This document shows, piece by piece, positions 12,063 to 24,240 of a stretch of 64,000 nucleotides of DNA. The stretch covers positions 43,969,135 through 44,033,134 of the forward strand of contig CM051517.1 of NCBI GenBank assembly GCA_028015205.1, in the 5' to 3' direction. The number at the start of each line of letters is the position of its first letter. The first letter of the stretch is position 1. Origin of the DNA: Mytilisepta virgata (lineage: Eukaryota > Mollusca > Bivalvia > Mytilida > Mytilidae). A model generated the notes under the pieces. That model was not told the origin of the DNA, ran no database searches, and saw only the letters and a list, made by a program, of their open reading frames with translations. Made by a program: the position numbers and the translations under genes.

Positions 12063-13959
12063 CTAGAAAGACAATTGTTCAGAGAACAATTGCAAGGTCT
12101 TTCCCGTCTCAAATTCCAATTAAGGCTATTAAGCATGAATGTTGACCTTCTGTTTTGACTTGCATAGTCAAAATATAGGATTCTGTGACAATGACCTTGA
12201 CCTTTGACCTTCGATTTTGACCTCTACAGCTCTAAAATAGGTCCCTGAACATAAATATATTGGTTGCTAGGTACTTTTCCATCAGTTACCTAGGACTTTT
12301 TCGATGACCTTGACCCTTGACCTTTCATTTTGACCTCTATGGCTCTATAATATGATCCTGAGCATAAATATATATGGTTGCTAGGTACTTTTCCATCAGT
12401 TACTAAGGACTTTTTCGATGACCTTGATCCTTGACCTTCCATTTTGATCTCTATGGCTATATAATATGATCCTGAACATAAATATATATGGTTGCTAGGT
12501 ACTTTTCCATCGGTTGCTAAGGACTTTTTCAATGACCTTGATCCTTGACCTTCAATTTTCACCTCTATAGTTCTATAATAGGGTCCTGACCATAAATATA
12601 TATGGTTGCTAGGTACTTTTCCGTCGGTTGCTAAGGGCTTTTTTGATGACCTTGATATTTGACTTTTGACCTTGGTACTAAAATGTAGATCTTTTGAAAC
12701 TGATCTTTTTTTGTATTAACATTTTCTTCATATCTATAATGGTTTTCGAGATATAGGATAAAACAAACATGCATCAAGGGCAGTAACTCGTATAAGGAGT
12801 CATCGTACAACTTCAGACCCAATGAGACAAACTTAGATCTTGACAAGATAAACATTTCCTACAATATACTTCATCAGCTATTTGTTAAGGTTTCTGAGTT
12901 ATTCTCATAACAAGGTATAAGGTCAAAGGTCAAGTGCGACCTTGACCTTTGACCTTGGGGTCATTTTGAAGAATAAGACATTTGATGACTATTGTTGAAA
13001 GTCCCAAGTCTCTACGACTAACAGTTTCTGAGTTTTGACCATGTACGCGTTTCGTCAAATATTCAAGGGCCAGTAACTCCTATAAGGAGTCGATAAACCA
13101 AGTTGAGCGAAACATGACAAAGTTGCGTCTTGCGAAGATGAACATTTTTGCCAACATATTTCATCAGCTATTTGTTACGGTTTCTGAGTTATTCTTGTAA
13201 CAAGGTATAAGGTCAAAGGTCAAGTGTGACCTTGACCTTTGACCTTCGGGTCATTTTGTAGAATAAGACATCTGATGAATAATGGTGAAAGTCCCAAGTC
13301 TCTGCGACTAACAGTTTACGAGTTTTGATCATGCACGCGCTCCGTCAAATATTCAAGGGCCAGTAACTCCTATAAGGAGTCGATAAACCAAGTTGAGCGA
13401 AACATGACAAAGTTGCGTCTTGCGAAGATGAACATTTTTGCCAACATATTTCATCAGCTATTTGTTACGGTTTCTGAGTTATTCTTGTAACAAGGTATAA
13501 GGTCAAAGGTCAAGTGTGACCTTGACCTTTGACCTTCGGGTCATTTTGTAGAATAAGACATCTGATGAATAATGGTGAAAGTCCCAAGTCTCTACGACTA
13601 ACAGTTTACGAGTTTTGATCATGCACGCGCTCCGTCAAATATTCAAGGGCCAGTAACTCCTATAAGGAGTCGATAAACCAAGTTGAGCGAAACATGACAA
13701 ACTTCCGTCTTGCGAAGATGAACATTTTTCCTTATATATTTGATCAGCTATTTGTTACGGTTCCTGAGTTATTTTGGTAACAAGGGTTTACGGTATTTGG
13801 GCAGATAACTCTGTATGGAAAAGAGTTCAGCTTCGCGGTGTCAATCCTGAATCCGGTTTATCATTCTGAACCAACTGGTGAAATATCATTTCGATATGTC
13901 GCGAAACGAAGAAAATTCTTGACATCGAAGTTGGCGGAAAAGAAGAAAAATAATAATAA
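12063..13959. repeat. Array module C, with three 290-bp subrepeats
   Basis: Same plan as A and B but with about four 114-bp copies and three 290-bp copies. The palindromes at 12919, 13209 and 13499 are spaced exactly 290 bp. Copies two and three share a CTTCGGGTCA variant where most copies have CTTGGGGTCA, pointing to a recent internal duplication. Confidence 0.8.
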
Positions 13960-15812
13960 CTAGAAAGACAATTGTTCAGAGAACAATTGCAAGGTCTTTC
14001 CCTTGTCAAATAGCAATTAAGGCTATTAAGCATGACTGTTGACCTTCTATTTTGACTTGTATAGTCAAAATATAGGACTCTGTCACATTGAACTTGACCA
14101 TTGACCTTCGATTTTGACCTCTACAGCTCTAAAATAGGTCCCTGAACATAAATATATATGGTTGCTAGGTACTTTTACATCGGTTGCTAAGGACTTTTTC
14201 AATGACCTTGACCCTTGACCTTCCATTTTAAGCTCTACGGCTCTATAATATGGTCTTGAGCATAAATATATATGGTTGCTAGGTACTTTTCCCTCGGTTA
14301 CTAAGGACCTTTTCAATGACCTTGACCCTTGACCTTCCATTTTGACCTCTATGGCTCTATAATATGATCCTGAACATAAATATATATGGTTGCTAGGTAC
14401 TTTTCCATCAGTTGCTAAGGACTTTTTCAATGACCTTGACCCTTAACCTTCCATTTTGACCTGTACGGCTCTATAATAGTGTCCTGAGCATAAATATATA
14501 TGGTTGTTAGGTACTTTTCCATCAGTAACTAAGGACTTTTTCGATGACCTTGACCCTTGACCTTTCATTTTGACCTCTATGGCTCTATAATATGATCCTG
14601 AACATAAATATATATGGTTGCTAGGTACTTTTCCATCGGTTGCTAAGGCCTTTTTCAATACCTTGATCCTTGACCTTCAATTTTTACCTCTATAGTTCTA
14701 TAATAGGGCCCTGACCATAAATATATATGGTTGCTAGGTACTTTTCCGTCGGTTGCTAAGGGCTTTTTTGATGACCTTGATATCTGACTTTTGACCTTGG
14801 TACTAAAATGTAGATCTTTTGAAACTGATCTTTTTTTGTATTAACCTTTTCTTCATATCTATAATGGTTTTCGAGATATAGTGTAAAATTAACATGAGTC
14901 AAGGGCATTAACTCCTATAAGGAGTCATCGTACAACTTCAGACCCAATGAGACAAACTTAGATCTTGACAAGATAAACATTTTCCCCGATATATTTCATC
15001 AGCTATTTGTTACGGTTTCTGAGTTATTCTCATAACAAGGTATAAGGTCAAAGGTCAAGTGCGACCTTGACCTTTGACCTTGGGGTCATTTTGAAGAATA
15101 AGACATTTGATGACTATTGTTGAAAGTCCCAAGTCTCTACGACTAACAGTTTATGAGTTTTGACCATGTACGCGTTTCGTCAAATATTCAAGGGCCAGTA
15201 ACTCCTATAAGGAGTCGATAAACCAAGTTGAGCGAAACATGACAAAGTTGCGTCTTGCGAAGATGAACATTTTTGCCAACATATTTGATCAGCTATTTGT
15301 TACGGTTTCTGAGTTATTCTTGTAACAAGGTATAAGGTCAAAGGTCAAGTGTGACCTTGACCTTTGACCTTCGGGTCATTTTGTAGAATAAGACATCTGA
15401 TGAATAATGGTGAAAGTCCCAAGTCTCTACGACTAACAGTTTACGAGTTTTGATCATGCACGCGCTCCGTCAAATATTCAAGGGCCAGTAACTCCTATAA
15501 GGAGTCGATAAACCAAGTTGAGCGAAACATGACAAACTTCCGTCTTGCGAAGATGAACATTTTTCCTTATATATTTGATCAGCTATTTGTTACGGTTCCT
15601 GAGTTATTTTGGTAACAAGGGTTTACGGTATTTGGGCAGATAACTCTGTATGGAAAAGAGTTCGGCTTCGCGGTGTCAATCCTGAATCCGGTTTATCATT
15701 CCGAACCAACTGGTGAAATATCATTTCGATATGTCGCGAAACGAAGAAAATTCTTGACATCGAAGTTGGCGGAAAAGAAGAAAAATAATAATAAGAATAA
15801 TAATAATAATAA
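13960..15812. repeat. Array module D
   Basis: A-type module, strongly alike in the 5' part to modules A and G: the same TGTCAAATAGCAATTAAGGC after the hairpin and the same TAAGCATGACTGTTGACC. It has about six 114-bp copies and two 290-bp copies. It is followed by a longer (AAT)n tail and a stand-alone short hairpin. Confidence 0.8.
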
Positions 15813-15831
15813 TAATCATACGAATTACAGA

Positions 15832-15863
15832 AAGGTCTTTCCGTTGGAAACGGGAAAGACCTT
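15832..15863. repeat. Short stand-alone hairpin, type 1 (first of six)
   Basis: A 32-bp hairpin. The left arm AAGGTCTTTCCGTT pairs with AACGGGAAAGACCTT with one bulged G. It is preceded by CATACGAATTACAGA and set in (AAT)n. Near-identical copies lie at 17754-17785, 19531-19562, 25708-25739, 27178-27209 and 28609-28640. Conservation of both arms and of the 15-base leader in all six suggests recent spread or copying as part of larger blocks. Confidence 0.85.
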
Positions 15864-15865
15864 AA

Positions 15866-17651
15866 CTAGTAAGACATTTGTTCCGAGAACAAATGTAAGG
15901 TCTTTCCATTCGATTATGGAGAGTGTTATGACACCCTAGTAAGTCTTTTTTACCTTAAAATGTTGTAAAAAAGTCTTAAAAACCATGAACAAACTGTTTA
16001 AAAGCCAAGTTCAATATCTAGGACATGACCTTGACCTTTGACCTTTTGATCTTTTTGAAGGTCAATGGTCCCTGGTGTCATTTCAAAAGACCCGGTGCCT
16101 TTACTATATACCATTATCAAGTTGTTTATGAAAAACTATTTAATTTTATGTTCTAAGGACAATAACTCCTATAAGATGACGTCATAGGACTTTGACACTA
16201 TGGAACAAATTTGCATCTCAATGTCCTTTACATTTTCCTCATTATATTTCATCATCTATCTTCTACCGTTTCAGAGGAATACTCATAACAAGGAAAAGTC
16301 AAAATTTAGAACTTGACCTTGACCTTTGACCTTGACATTATTTTTCTTGGAATGGCTTGTGGAAACCAACTATAAAGTTTCATAGTGATATCTGACCCCT
16401 AACCTTACTTTTGACCCTTAAAGTCTTCTGTCTAGATTTTGATGCAGTTATGCCCCTTGAAGGAGTCATCAAATCTCTTTGGACCAAATGTAATGAATCA
16501 TCGGTCTACGTAGTTGAACATTTTCCACCCTTAAGTTTTAGCGTATCTGTTACGGTTTCAGAGTTTAAATGGTAACAAGGGTTACGGTGTTCGGGGAGAT
16601 AACTCTGTAATTGAAAAAAGTTCGATAACTCAGGGTCGATTTCGAATAGATTTTAACACACCGATATCATATAAGAAGTTTCATAATGATACGTCGTAAG
16701 CTGTTGAAACAAAAAGACTTTGAAATGTGGCAGAAAAAAAGAATAAAAATAATTTAGAACTTGACCTTGACCTTTGACCTTGACATTATTTTTCTTGGAA
16801 TGGCTTGTGGAGACCAACTATAAAGTTTCATATTGATATCTGACCCCTAACCTTACTTTTGACCCTTAAAGTCTTCTGTCTAGATTTTGATGCAGTTATG
16901 CCCCTTGAAGGAGTCATCAAATCTCTTTGGACCAAATGTAATGAATCATCGGTCTACGTGGTTGAACATTTTCCACCCTTAAGTTTTAGCGTATCTGTTA
17001 CGGTTTCAGAGTTTAAATGGTAACAAGGGTTACGGTGTTCGGGGAGATAACTCTGTAATTGAAAAAAGTTCGATAACTCAGGGTCGATTTCGAATAGATT
17101 TTAACACATCGATATCATATAAGAAGTTTCATAATGATACGTCGTAAGCTGTTGAAACAAAAAGACTTTGAAATGTGGCAGAAAAAAAGAATAAAAATAA
17201 TTTAGAACTTGACCTTGACCTTTGACCTTGACATTATTTTTCTTGGAATGGCTTGTGGAGACCAACTATAAAGTTTCATATTGATATCTGACCCCTAACC
17301 TTACTTTGGTCCCTTAAAGTCTTCTGTCTAGATTTTGATGCAGTTATGCCCCTTGAAGGAGTCATCAAATCTCTTTGGACCAAATGTAATGAATCATCGG
17401 TCTACATAGTTGAACATTTTCCACCCTTAAGTTTTAGCGTATCTCTTACGGTTTCAGAGTTTAAATGGTAACAAGGGTTACGGTGTTCCGGGAGATAACT
17501 CTGTAATGGAAAAAAGTTCGATAACTCAGGGTCGATTTCGAATAGATTTTAACACACCGATATCATATAAGAAGTTTCATAATGATATGTCCTAAACTGT
17601 TAAAAACAGAAGACTTTGAAATGTTGGCGGAAAAAAAAGAATAATAATAAT
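15866..17651. repeat. Array module E (448-bp type)
   Basis: Opens with a variant 5' hairpin (GTAAGACATTTGTTC...GAACAAATGTAAGGTCTTTCC), then TTATGGAGAGTGTTATGACA. The interior has three 448-bp tandem copies starting TTTAGAACTTGACCTTGACC at 16305, 16753 and 17201. Each copy contains its own 3' block (GGTTACGGTGTTCGGGGAGA ... GTGGCAGAAAAAAAGAAT), so internal copies look like repeated 3' portions of the module. Confidence 0.8.
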
Positions 17652-17669
17652 AATCATAAGAATAGCTAT

Positions 17670-17699
17670 ATGTCTTTCCATTTGGAAATGGAAAGACCT
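17670..17699. repeat. Short stand-alone hairpin, type 2
   Basis: Hairpin with left arm ATGTCTTTCCATTT and right arm AAATGGAAAGACCT, preceded by CATAAGAATAGCTAT and followed by (AAT)n. A second copy lies at about 27121-27150 in the same position relative to a 448-bp-type module. Two single variants of the same design lie at 25622-25653 (CCTTCTGCAAAGG loop) and 28554-28584 (CCCTTTGGAAAGGG loop). Confidence 0.8.
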
Positions 17700-17793
17700 A
17701 ATAATAATAAGAATAATAATAATAATAATAATAATAATCATACGAATTACAGAAAGGTCTTTCCGTTGGAAACGGGAAAGACCTTAATAAGAA

Positions 17794-19516
17794 CTAGAAA
17801 GACAATTGTTCAGAGAACAATTGCAAGGTCTTTCCCTAGTCAAATTGACCTTTTAATCCTAAGTTGCTAAGGATATTAGTCAAAATATAGGAATCTGTCC
17901 CAATGACCTTGACCCTTGACCTTCCATTTTGACCTCTACGGCTCTATGATAGAGTCCTGAGCATAAATTTATTTGTTTGCTAGGTACTTTTCCATCAGTT
18001 ACTAAGGAATTTTTCGATGACCTTGACCCTTGACCTTCCATTTTGACCTCTATAGCTCTATAATATGATCCTAAACAAAAATATATATGGTTGCTAGGTA
18101 CTTTTCCATCAGTAACTAAGGGCTTTTTTGATGACCTTGACCCTTGACCTTCCATTTTGACCTCTATGACTCTATAATATGATCCTGAACAGAAATATAT
18201 ATGGTTGCTAGGTACTTTTCCATCGGTTGCTAAGGACTTTTTCGATGACCTTGACCCTTGACCTTCCATTTTGACCTCTATGGCTCTATAATATGATCCT
18301 GAACATAAATATATATGGTTGCTAGGTACTTTTCCATCAGTTGCTAAGGACTTTTTCAATGACCTTGATCCTTGACCTTCAATTTTCACCTCTATGGTTC
18401 TATAATAGGGTCCTGACCATAAATATATATGGTTGCTAGGTACTTTTCCGTCGGTTGCTAAGGGCTTTTTCGATGACCTTGATATCTGACTTTTGACCTT
18501 GGTACTAAAATGTAGATCTTTTGAAACTGGTCTTTTTTTGTATTAACATTTTCTTCATATCTATAATGGTTTTCGACATATAGGATAAAACAAACATGCC
18601 TCAAGGGCAGTAACTCGTATAAGAAGTCATCGTACAACTTCAGACCCAATGAGACAAACTTAGATCTTGACAAGATAAACATTTCCCCCAATATAATTCA
18701 TCAGCTATTTGTTACGGTTTCTGAGTTATTCTCATAACAAGGTATAAGGTCAAAGGTCAAGTGCGACCTTGACCTTTGATCTTGGGGTCATTTTGAAGAA
18801 TAAGACATTTGATGACTATTGGTGAAAGTCCCAAGTCTCTACGACTAACAGTTTCTGAGTTTTGACCATGTACGCGTTTCGTCAAATATTCAAGGGCCAG
18901 TAACTCCTATAAGGAGTCGATAAACCAAGTTGAGCAAAACATGACAAAGTTGCGTCTTGCAAAGATGAACATTTTTGCCAACATATTTCATCAGCTATCT
19001 TTTACGGTTTATGAGTTATTTCCATAACAAGGTATAAGGTCAAAGGTCAAGTGTGACCTTGACCTTTGACCTTGGGGTCATTTTGTAGAATAAGACATCT
19101 GATGACTAATGGTGAAAGTCCCAAGTCTCTACGATTAACGGTTTATGAGTTTTGACCATGCACGCGATTGGTCAAATATTCAAGGGCCAGTAACTCCCAT
19201 AAGGAGTCGATAAACCAAGTTGAGCGAAACATGACAAACTTGCGTCTTGCGAAGATGAACATTTTTCCTAATATATTTGATCAGCTATTTGTTACGGTTC
19301 CTGAGTTATTTCGATAACAATGGTTTACGGTATTTGGGCAGATAACTCTGTATGGAAAAGAGTTCGGCTTCGCGGTGTCAGTCCTGAATCCGGTTTATCA
19401 TTCCGAACCAACTGTTGAAATATCATTTCGATATGTCGCGAAATGAAGAAAATTCTTGACATCGAAGTTGGCGGAAAAGAAGAAAAATAATAATAAGAAG
19501 AATAATAATAATAATC
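17794..19516. repeat. Array module F
   Basis: A-type module: 5' hairpin, about five 114-bp copies (minus-strand open frame of 169 codons at 17880-18389), two 290-bp copies (palindromes at 18746 and 19036), and the conserved 3' block. The palindrome at 18746 has one mismatch (TTTGATCTT). Confidence 0.8.
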
Positions 19517-19567
19517 ATACGAATTACAGAAAGGTCTTTCCGTTGGAAACGGGAAAGACCTTAATAA

Positions 19568-21402
19568 CTAGAAAGACAATTGTTCAGAGAACAATTGCAA
19601 GGTCTTTCCCTTGTCAAATAGCAATTAAGGCTATTAAGCATGACTGTTGACCTTCTATTTTGACTTGTATAGTCAAATTATAGGACTCTGTCACACTGAA
19701 CTTGACCATTGACCTTCGATTTTGACCTCTACAGCTCTAAAATAGGTCCCTGAACATAAATATATATGGTTGCTAGGTACTTTTACATCGGTTGCTAAGG
19801 ATTTTTTCAATGACCTTGACCCTTGACCTTTCATTTTAAGCTCTACGGCTCTATAATATGGTCCTGAGCAGAAATATATATGGTTGCTAGGTACTTTTCC
19901 ATCGGTTACTAAGGACTTTTTCAATGACCTTGACCAATGACCTTCCATTTTACCTCAACAGCTCTAAAAAAGGTTCCTGAACATAAATATATATGGTTGC
20001 TAGGTATTTTTCCATCAGTTGCTAAGGACTTTTTCAATGACCTTGACCCTTAACCTTCCATTTTCACCTGTACGGCTCTATAATAGTGTCCTGAGCATAA
20101 ATATATATGGTTGCTAAGTACTTTTCCATCAGTAACTAAGGACTTTTTCGATGACCTTGACCCTAGACCTTCCATTTTGACCTCTATGGCTCTATAATAT
20201 GATCCTGAACATAAATATATATGGTTGCTAGGTACTTTTCCATCGGTTGCTAAGGCCTTTTTCAATGACCTTGATCCTTGACCTTCAATTTTCACCTCTA
20301 TAGTTCTATAATAGGGTCCTGACCATAAATATATATGGTTGCTAGGTACTTTTCCGTCGGTTGCTAAGGGCTTTTTTGATGACCTTGATATCTGACTTTT
20401 GACCTTGGTACTAAAATGTAGATCTTTTGAAACTGATCTTTTTTTGTATTAACCTTTTCTTCATATCTATAATGGTTTTCGAGATATAGTGTAAAATTAA
20501 CATGAGTCAAGGGCATTAACTCCTATAAGGAGTCATCGTACAACTTCAGACCCAAAGAGACAAACTTAGATCTTGACAAGATTAACATTTTCCCCAATAT
20601 ATTTCATCAGCTATTTGTTACGGTTTCTGAGTTATTCTCATAACAAGGTATAAGGTCAAAGGTCAAGTGCGACCTTGACCTTTGACCTTGGGGTCATTTT
20701 GAAGAATAAGACATTTGATGACTATTGTTGAAAGTCCCAAGTCTCTACGACTAACAGTTTATGAGTTTTGACCATGTACGCGTTTCGTCAAATATTCAAG
20801 GGCCAGTAACTCCTATAAGGAGTCGATAAACCAAGTTGAGCGAAACATGAAAAAGTTGCGTCTTGCGAAGATGAACATTTTTGCCAACATATTTGATCAG
20901 CTATTTGTTACGGTTTCTGAGTTATTCTGGTAACAAGGTATAAGGTCAAAGGTCAAGTGTGACCTTGACCTTTGACCTTGGGGTCATTTTGTAGAATAAG
21001 ACATCTGATGTATAATGGTGAAAGTCCCAAGTCTCTACGACTAACAGTTTACGAGTTTTGATCACGCACGCGCTCCGTCAAATATTCAAGGGCCAGTAAC
21101 TCCCATAAGGAGTCGATAAACCAAGTTGAGCGAAACATGACAAACTTGCGTCTTGCGAAGATGAACATTTTTCCTTATATATTTGATCAGCTATTTGTTA
21201 CGGTTCCTGAGTTATTTTGGTAACAAGGGTTTACGGTATTTGGGCAGATAACTCTGTATGGAAAAGAGTTCGGCTTCGCGGTGTCAATCCTGAATCCGGT
21301 TTATCATTCCGAACCAACTGGTGAAATATCATTTCGATATGTCGCGAAATGAAGAAAATTCTTGACATTGAAGTTGGCGGAAAAGAAGAAAAATAATAAT
21401 AA
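19568..21402. repeat. Array module G
   Basis: A-type module closely matching A and D in subrepeat order and sequence, with six 114-bp copies and two 290-bp copies (palindromes at 20652 and 20942). It ends in (AAT)n and runs directly into module H, whose hairpin is of the ATTTGTTC kind. Confidence 0.8.
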
Positions 21403-22933
21403 TTAAAAAGTCATTTGTTCAGAGAACAAATGTGAGGTCTTTCCCTTGACCTATGACATCAGACAACTTGGACCCAACAGACTTGTAGAGTTCAAAGAAC
21501 AAAGTTCAAGCAAGCAACATCTTTTCTGTTAGTTTTTGTTCTAAAGTTTTAAAGATAAACACTATTTTTAATTTAAAGGGGCCCTGTCAGGACAAATTTA
21601 TATAAACTAGATATCATGGAGATAGTACCCATCTCTGTGGGCCCCGCTATAAAAACCTGGGCACCACAGGGCACCCATACAAAACCGAATTATTTAACCT
21701 TAAGACCACAGATCAAGATTGAAGGTAAGGTAATCCAAGGGTGGAGCAAAATGAAACAAACTTGATCTGCATCTCGTCAAGGTAGATTTACATACCAACA
21801 AGAGTTAACACTTAAGTATGTCTTGCCTGCTGGAACCATCAGAAACAATAATTCTTTCTTACTTCCACTATATTTTCATAAATTTATAAGGATTTTCAGT
21901 TTCTGAGACCACAAGTTGTTTATAAAACTTGAACATTGCTAATATATGCAATAAAAATTATCAAAGTCACTCAACCAGAAAATCAAGGTCAAGGTTAAAA
22001 GATGGGGATGCAACTGTGCTAAGCTATTACTAGGGCATATGCATACCAAGTTTCATCAACCTAAGACCTATAATTCTTGAGATATGGATGTGCTCATAAA
22101 ACCTTAACACTGCTATTATATGCATTGAAAATTGTCAAAGTCACTCAACCAGAAAATCAAGGGCATGGTCACAAGATGGGGATGCAACTGTGCTAAGCTA
22201 TTACTAGGGCATATGCATACCAAGTTTCATCAACCTAAGACCTATAATTCTTGAGATATGGATGTGCTCATAAAACCTTAACACTGCTATTATATGCATT
22301 GAAAATTGTCAAAGTCACTCAACCAGAAAATCAAGATGGGGATGCAACTGTGCTAAGCTATTACTGGGGCATATGTATACCAAGTTTCATCAACCTAGGA
22401 CTTGTAGTTCTTTAGATATGGAGGTGCTCATAAAACCTTAACACTGCTATGATATGTATTGAAAGTTGTCAAAGTCACTCAACCGGAAAATCAAGGTGCT
22501 CATAAAACCTTAACACTGCTATGATATGTATTGAAAGTTGTCAAAGTCACTCAACCGGAAAATCAAGGTCAAAAGATGGGGATGCAACTGTGCTAAGCTA
22601 CTAGCATACCAAGTTTCATCAACCTAGGACTTATAGTTCTTGAGATATGGCGGTGCTCATAAAACCTTAACACAAAAGTCAACGCGGCTGCCGTCCCCGG
22701 TAAAGTAACACCTATGTCCCGCTCTGCTTCGCAGGCGAGACAAAAATTGGTTCAATATCTGGAGGAATTTGTTTAAAAAAGTGCGGGAAACTGAAATTTT
22801 AGTAAATTTTTTCTAAGTCCAAGGGGCATAACTAAAATTATCGGAGTGGAACGAAACGTAAACTTGATCTGTAACTCATCAAGGTAGACTCACACCAAAA
22901 ATCAGCTTGATATCTGCAACCATTTAAACAAGA
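21403..22933. repeat. Array module H with irregular ~174-bp subrepeats
   Basis: Begins AAAAAGTCATTTGTTC-AGAG-AACAAATGTGAGGTC. It shares the hairpin but has a different interior, including CCCCGCTATAAAAACCTGGG. From about 21900 to 22680 a subrepeat carrying GCTCATAAAACCTTAACACT and GGGGATGCAACTGTGCTAAG recurs at irregular steps (starts 22092, 22266, 22426, 22498, 22655). No conserved 3' block is seen before the next module start at 22934, so the 3' end is missing or displaced. Confidence 0.65.
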
Positions 22934-24240
22934 GGCTCCCTGGAGCCTGAATCACTCACCTGGTCCTTAGAGCCAAAAGGGTCTCTTCTACATGGGGTAA
23001 TCTGACAATTTTAATCTAAAAGAGGAGTTTCTGGTAAGGTACTCTTGTTCTAAGGTGTGACCTTGAGATATGACATTTGACCTTGGTCTTAAATTGAAGA
23101 TCTTTTCTTCCTGAACACAAAAAGTATACATGTTTACTAAATAATCTGTAACGGTTTAAAAGTAATTGGTAAATAACGCAGTTTACAATATGTTTTTGGC
23201 CGCCATTTTGAAAACACTCAACCGAATCATGTACTGTTTGGGCTCAAATTGTAGGTCTTTTAATTCTCTATCAAATGAACCCTACGTTTTATTCATTATC
23301 TTTTATGGTTAAAAAGTTATAAACAAAAAATCATTTTTCAAAATACGAATCAAGAGCATTAACTCAAAAACGATAAGTTTTACGCTTTCGCACTTGAAGC
23401 ATTTTTTGTAGATTTCGACATGATGAACATTTTTCCCATGTATTGTCCACTTCAATTTTGTATGGTTTAAGTGTTATTTCATAAAAACTGTTTACGGTGT
23501 CCGCCATTTTGAAAATGGCTACCCGTAAACATTGGACTTTGGTCTTAAATTGAAGTACTCACAATGACGGTCACAAAAAACCCATATGTTTACTATATTA
23601 TCTCTGACGGCTTAAAAGTTATAAGCCAAAAACAAATAAGCCGAAACGCGTCAACGGCCATAACTCGAAAACGGTTTGTCAAACAGTTTTCGACCCTTTA
23701 TATCAATTAAAGGTCTAAATGAGAGGAGTATTTTCCCCATTTAATGTCTGCTTCTATCTTTTATGGTTCATGAGATATACTGCACACAAAGTGTAATATG
23801 ACCTCTGACTTTGAGATTTGACCTTTCACCTTGACATTTTGGGATGCAACATATGTCACCTAGGATGATAGGTGAAGGTCCCAAGTTCCTAGGACTAACC
23901 GTTTTGAAGAAAAAAAATTTGACGCGTCTTGACATTTTTCGACTCAAAAACGCGTAACCAGGAAGTGGATCCAAAAAAAATTTTTTGCATGACAAATCAT
24001 GGCCATGAGTCTGACAACATTTTCCCCACTTTAGATTTTTGATATCCATTATGGTTTTTGAGTTTATCTGTACACAAGGTTTTTGGTAGCGGGGCAGATA
24101 ACTCTGTTACTAAAAATAGATCGGTTTCGCAGGGTCAGTCAGAGCGAGTCAGAGTATGACCGAATAATGGTACCAAGTTTCGAAATGATACGTCGCAACA
24201 CTTTTTTGCCATCTGTGGCAGAAAAAAAAAATAATAATCA
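22934..24240. repeat. Array module with a different 5' terminus (chimera-like)
   Basis: Starts ACAAGAGGCTCCCTGGAGCC then ACTCACCTGG, the 5' end of another element family (see 31424-32722). It ends with the array's own 3' block (GGGGCAGATAACTCTGT ... CTGTGGCAGAAAAAAA, then AATAATAA). The interior has CTGTAACGG and CATAACTCGAAAACGG motifs, as in both families. It looks like an exchange of termini between two families or a shared ancestry. Confidence 0.6.

Noticed and set aside
15673..15939. Asn-rich plus-strand ORFs (also at 17616, 19456, 27016) and Ile/Tyr-rich minus-strand ones (25415, 28285)
   Set aside because: They arise from (AAT)n tracts and the adjacent conserved 3' block; no start context or conserved domain.
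17880..18389. 169-codon minus-strand ORF and its many relatives in the array as repeat-protein genes
   Set aside because: The 114-bp period is a multiple of three, so one open unit makes a long ORF automatically. There are no promoter, splice or domain signs, and the frames start and stop at random points of the array.
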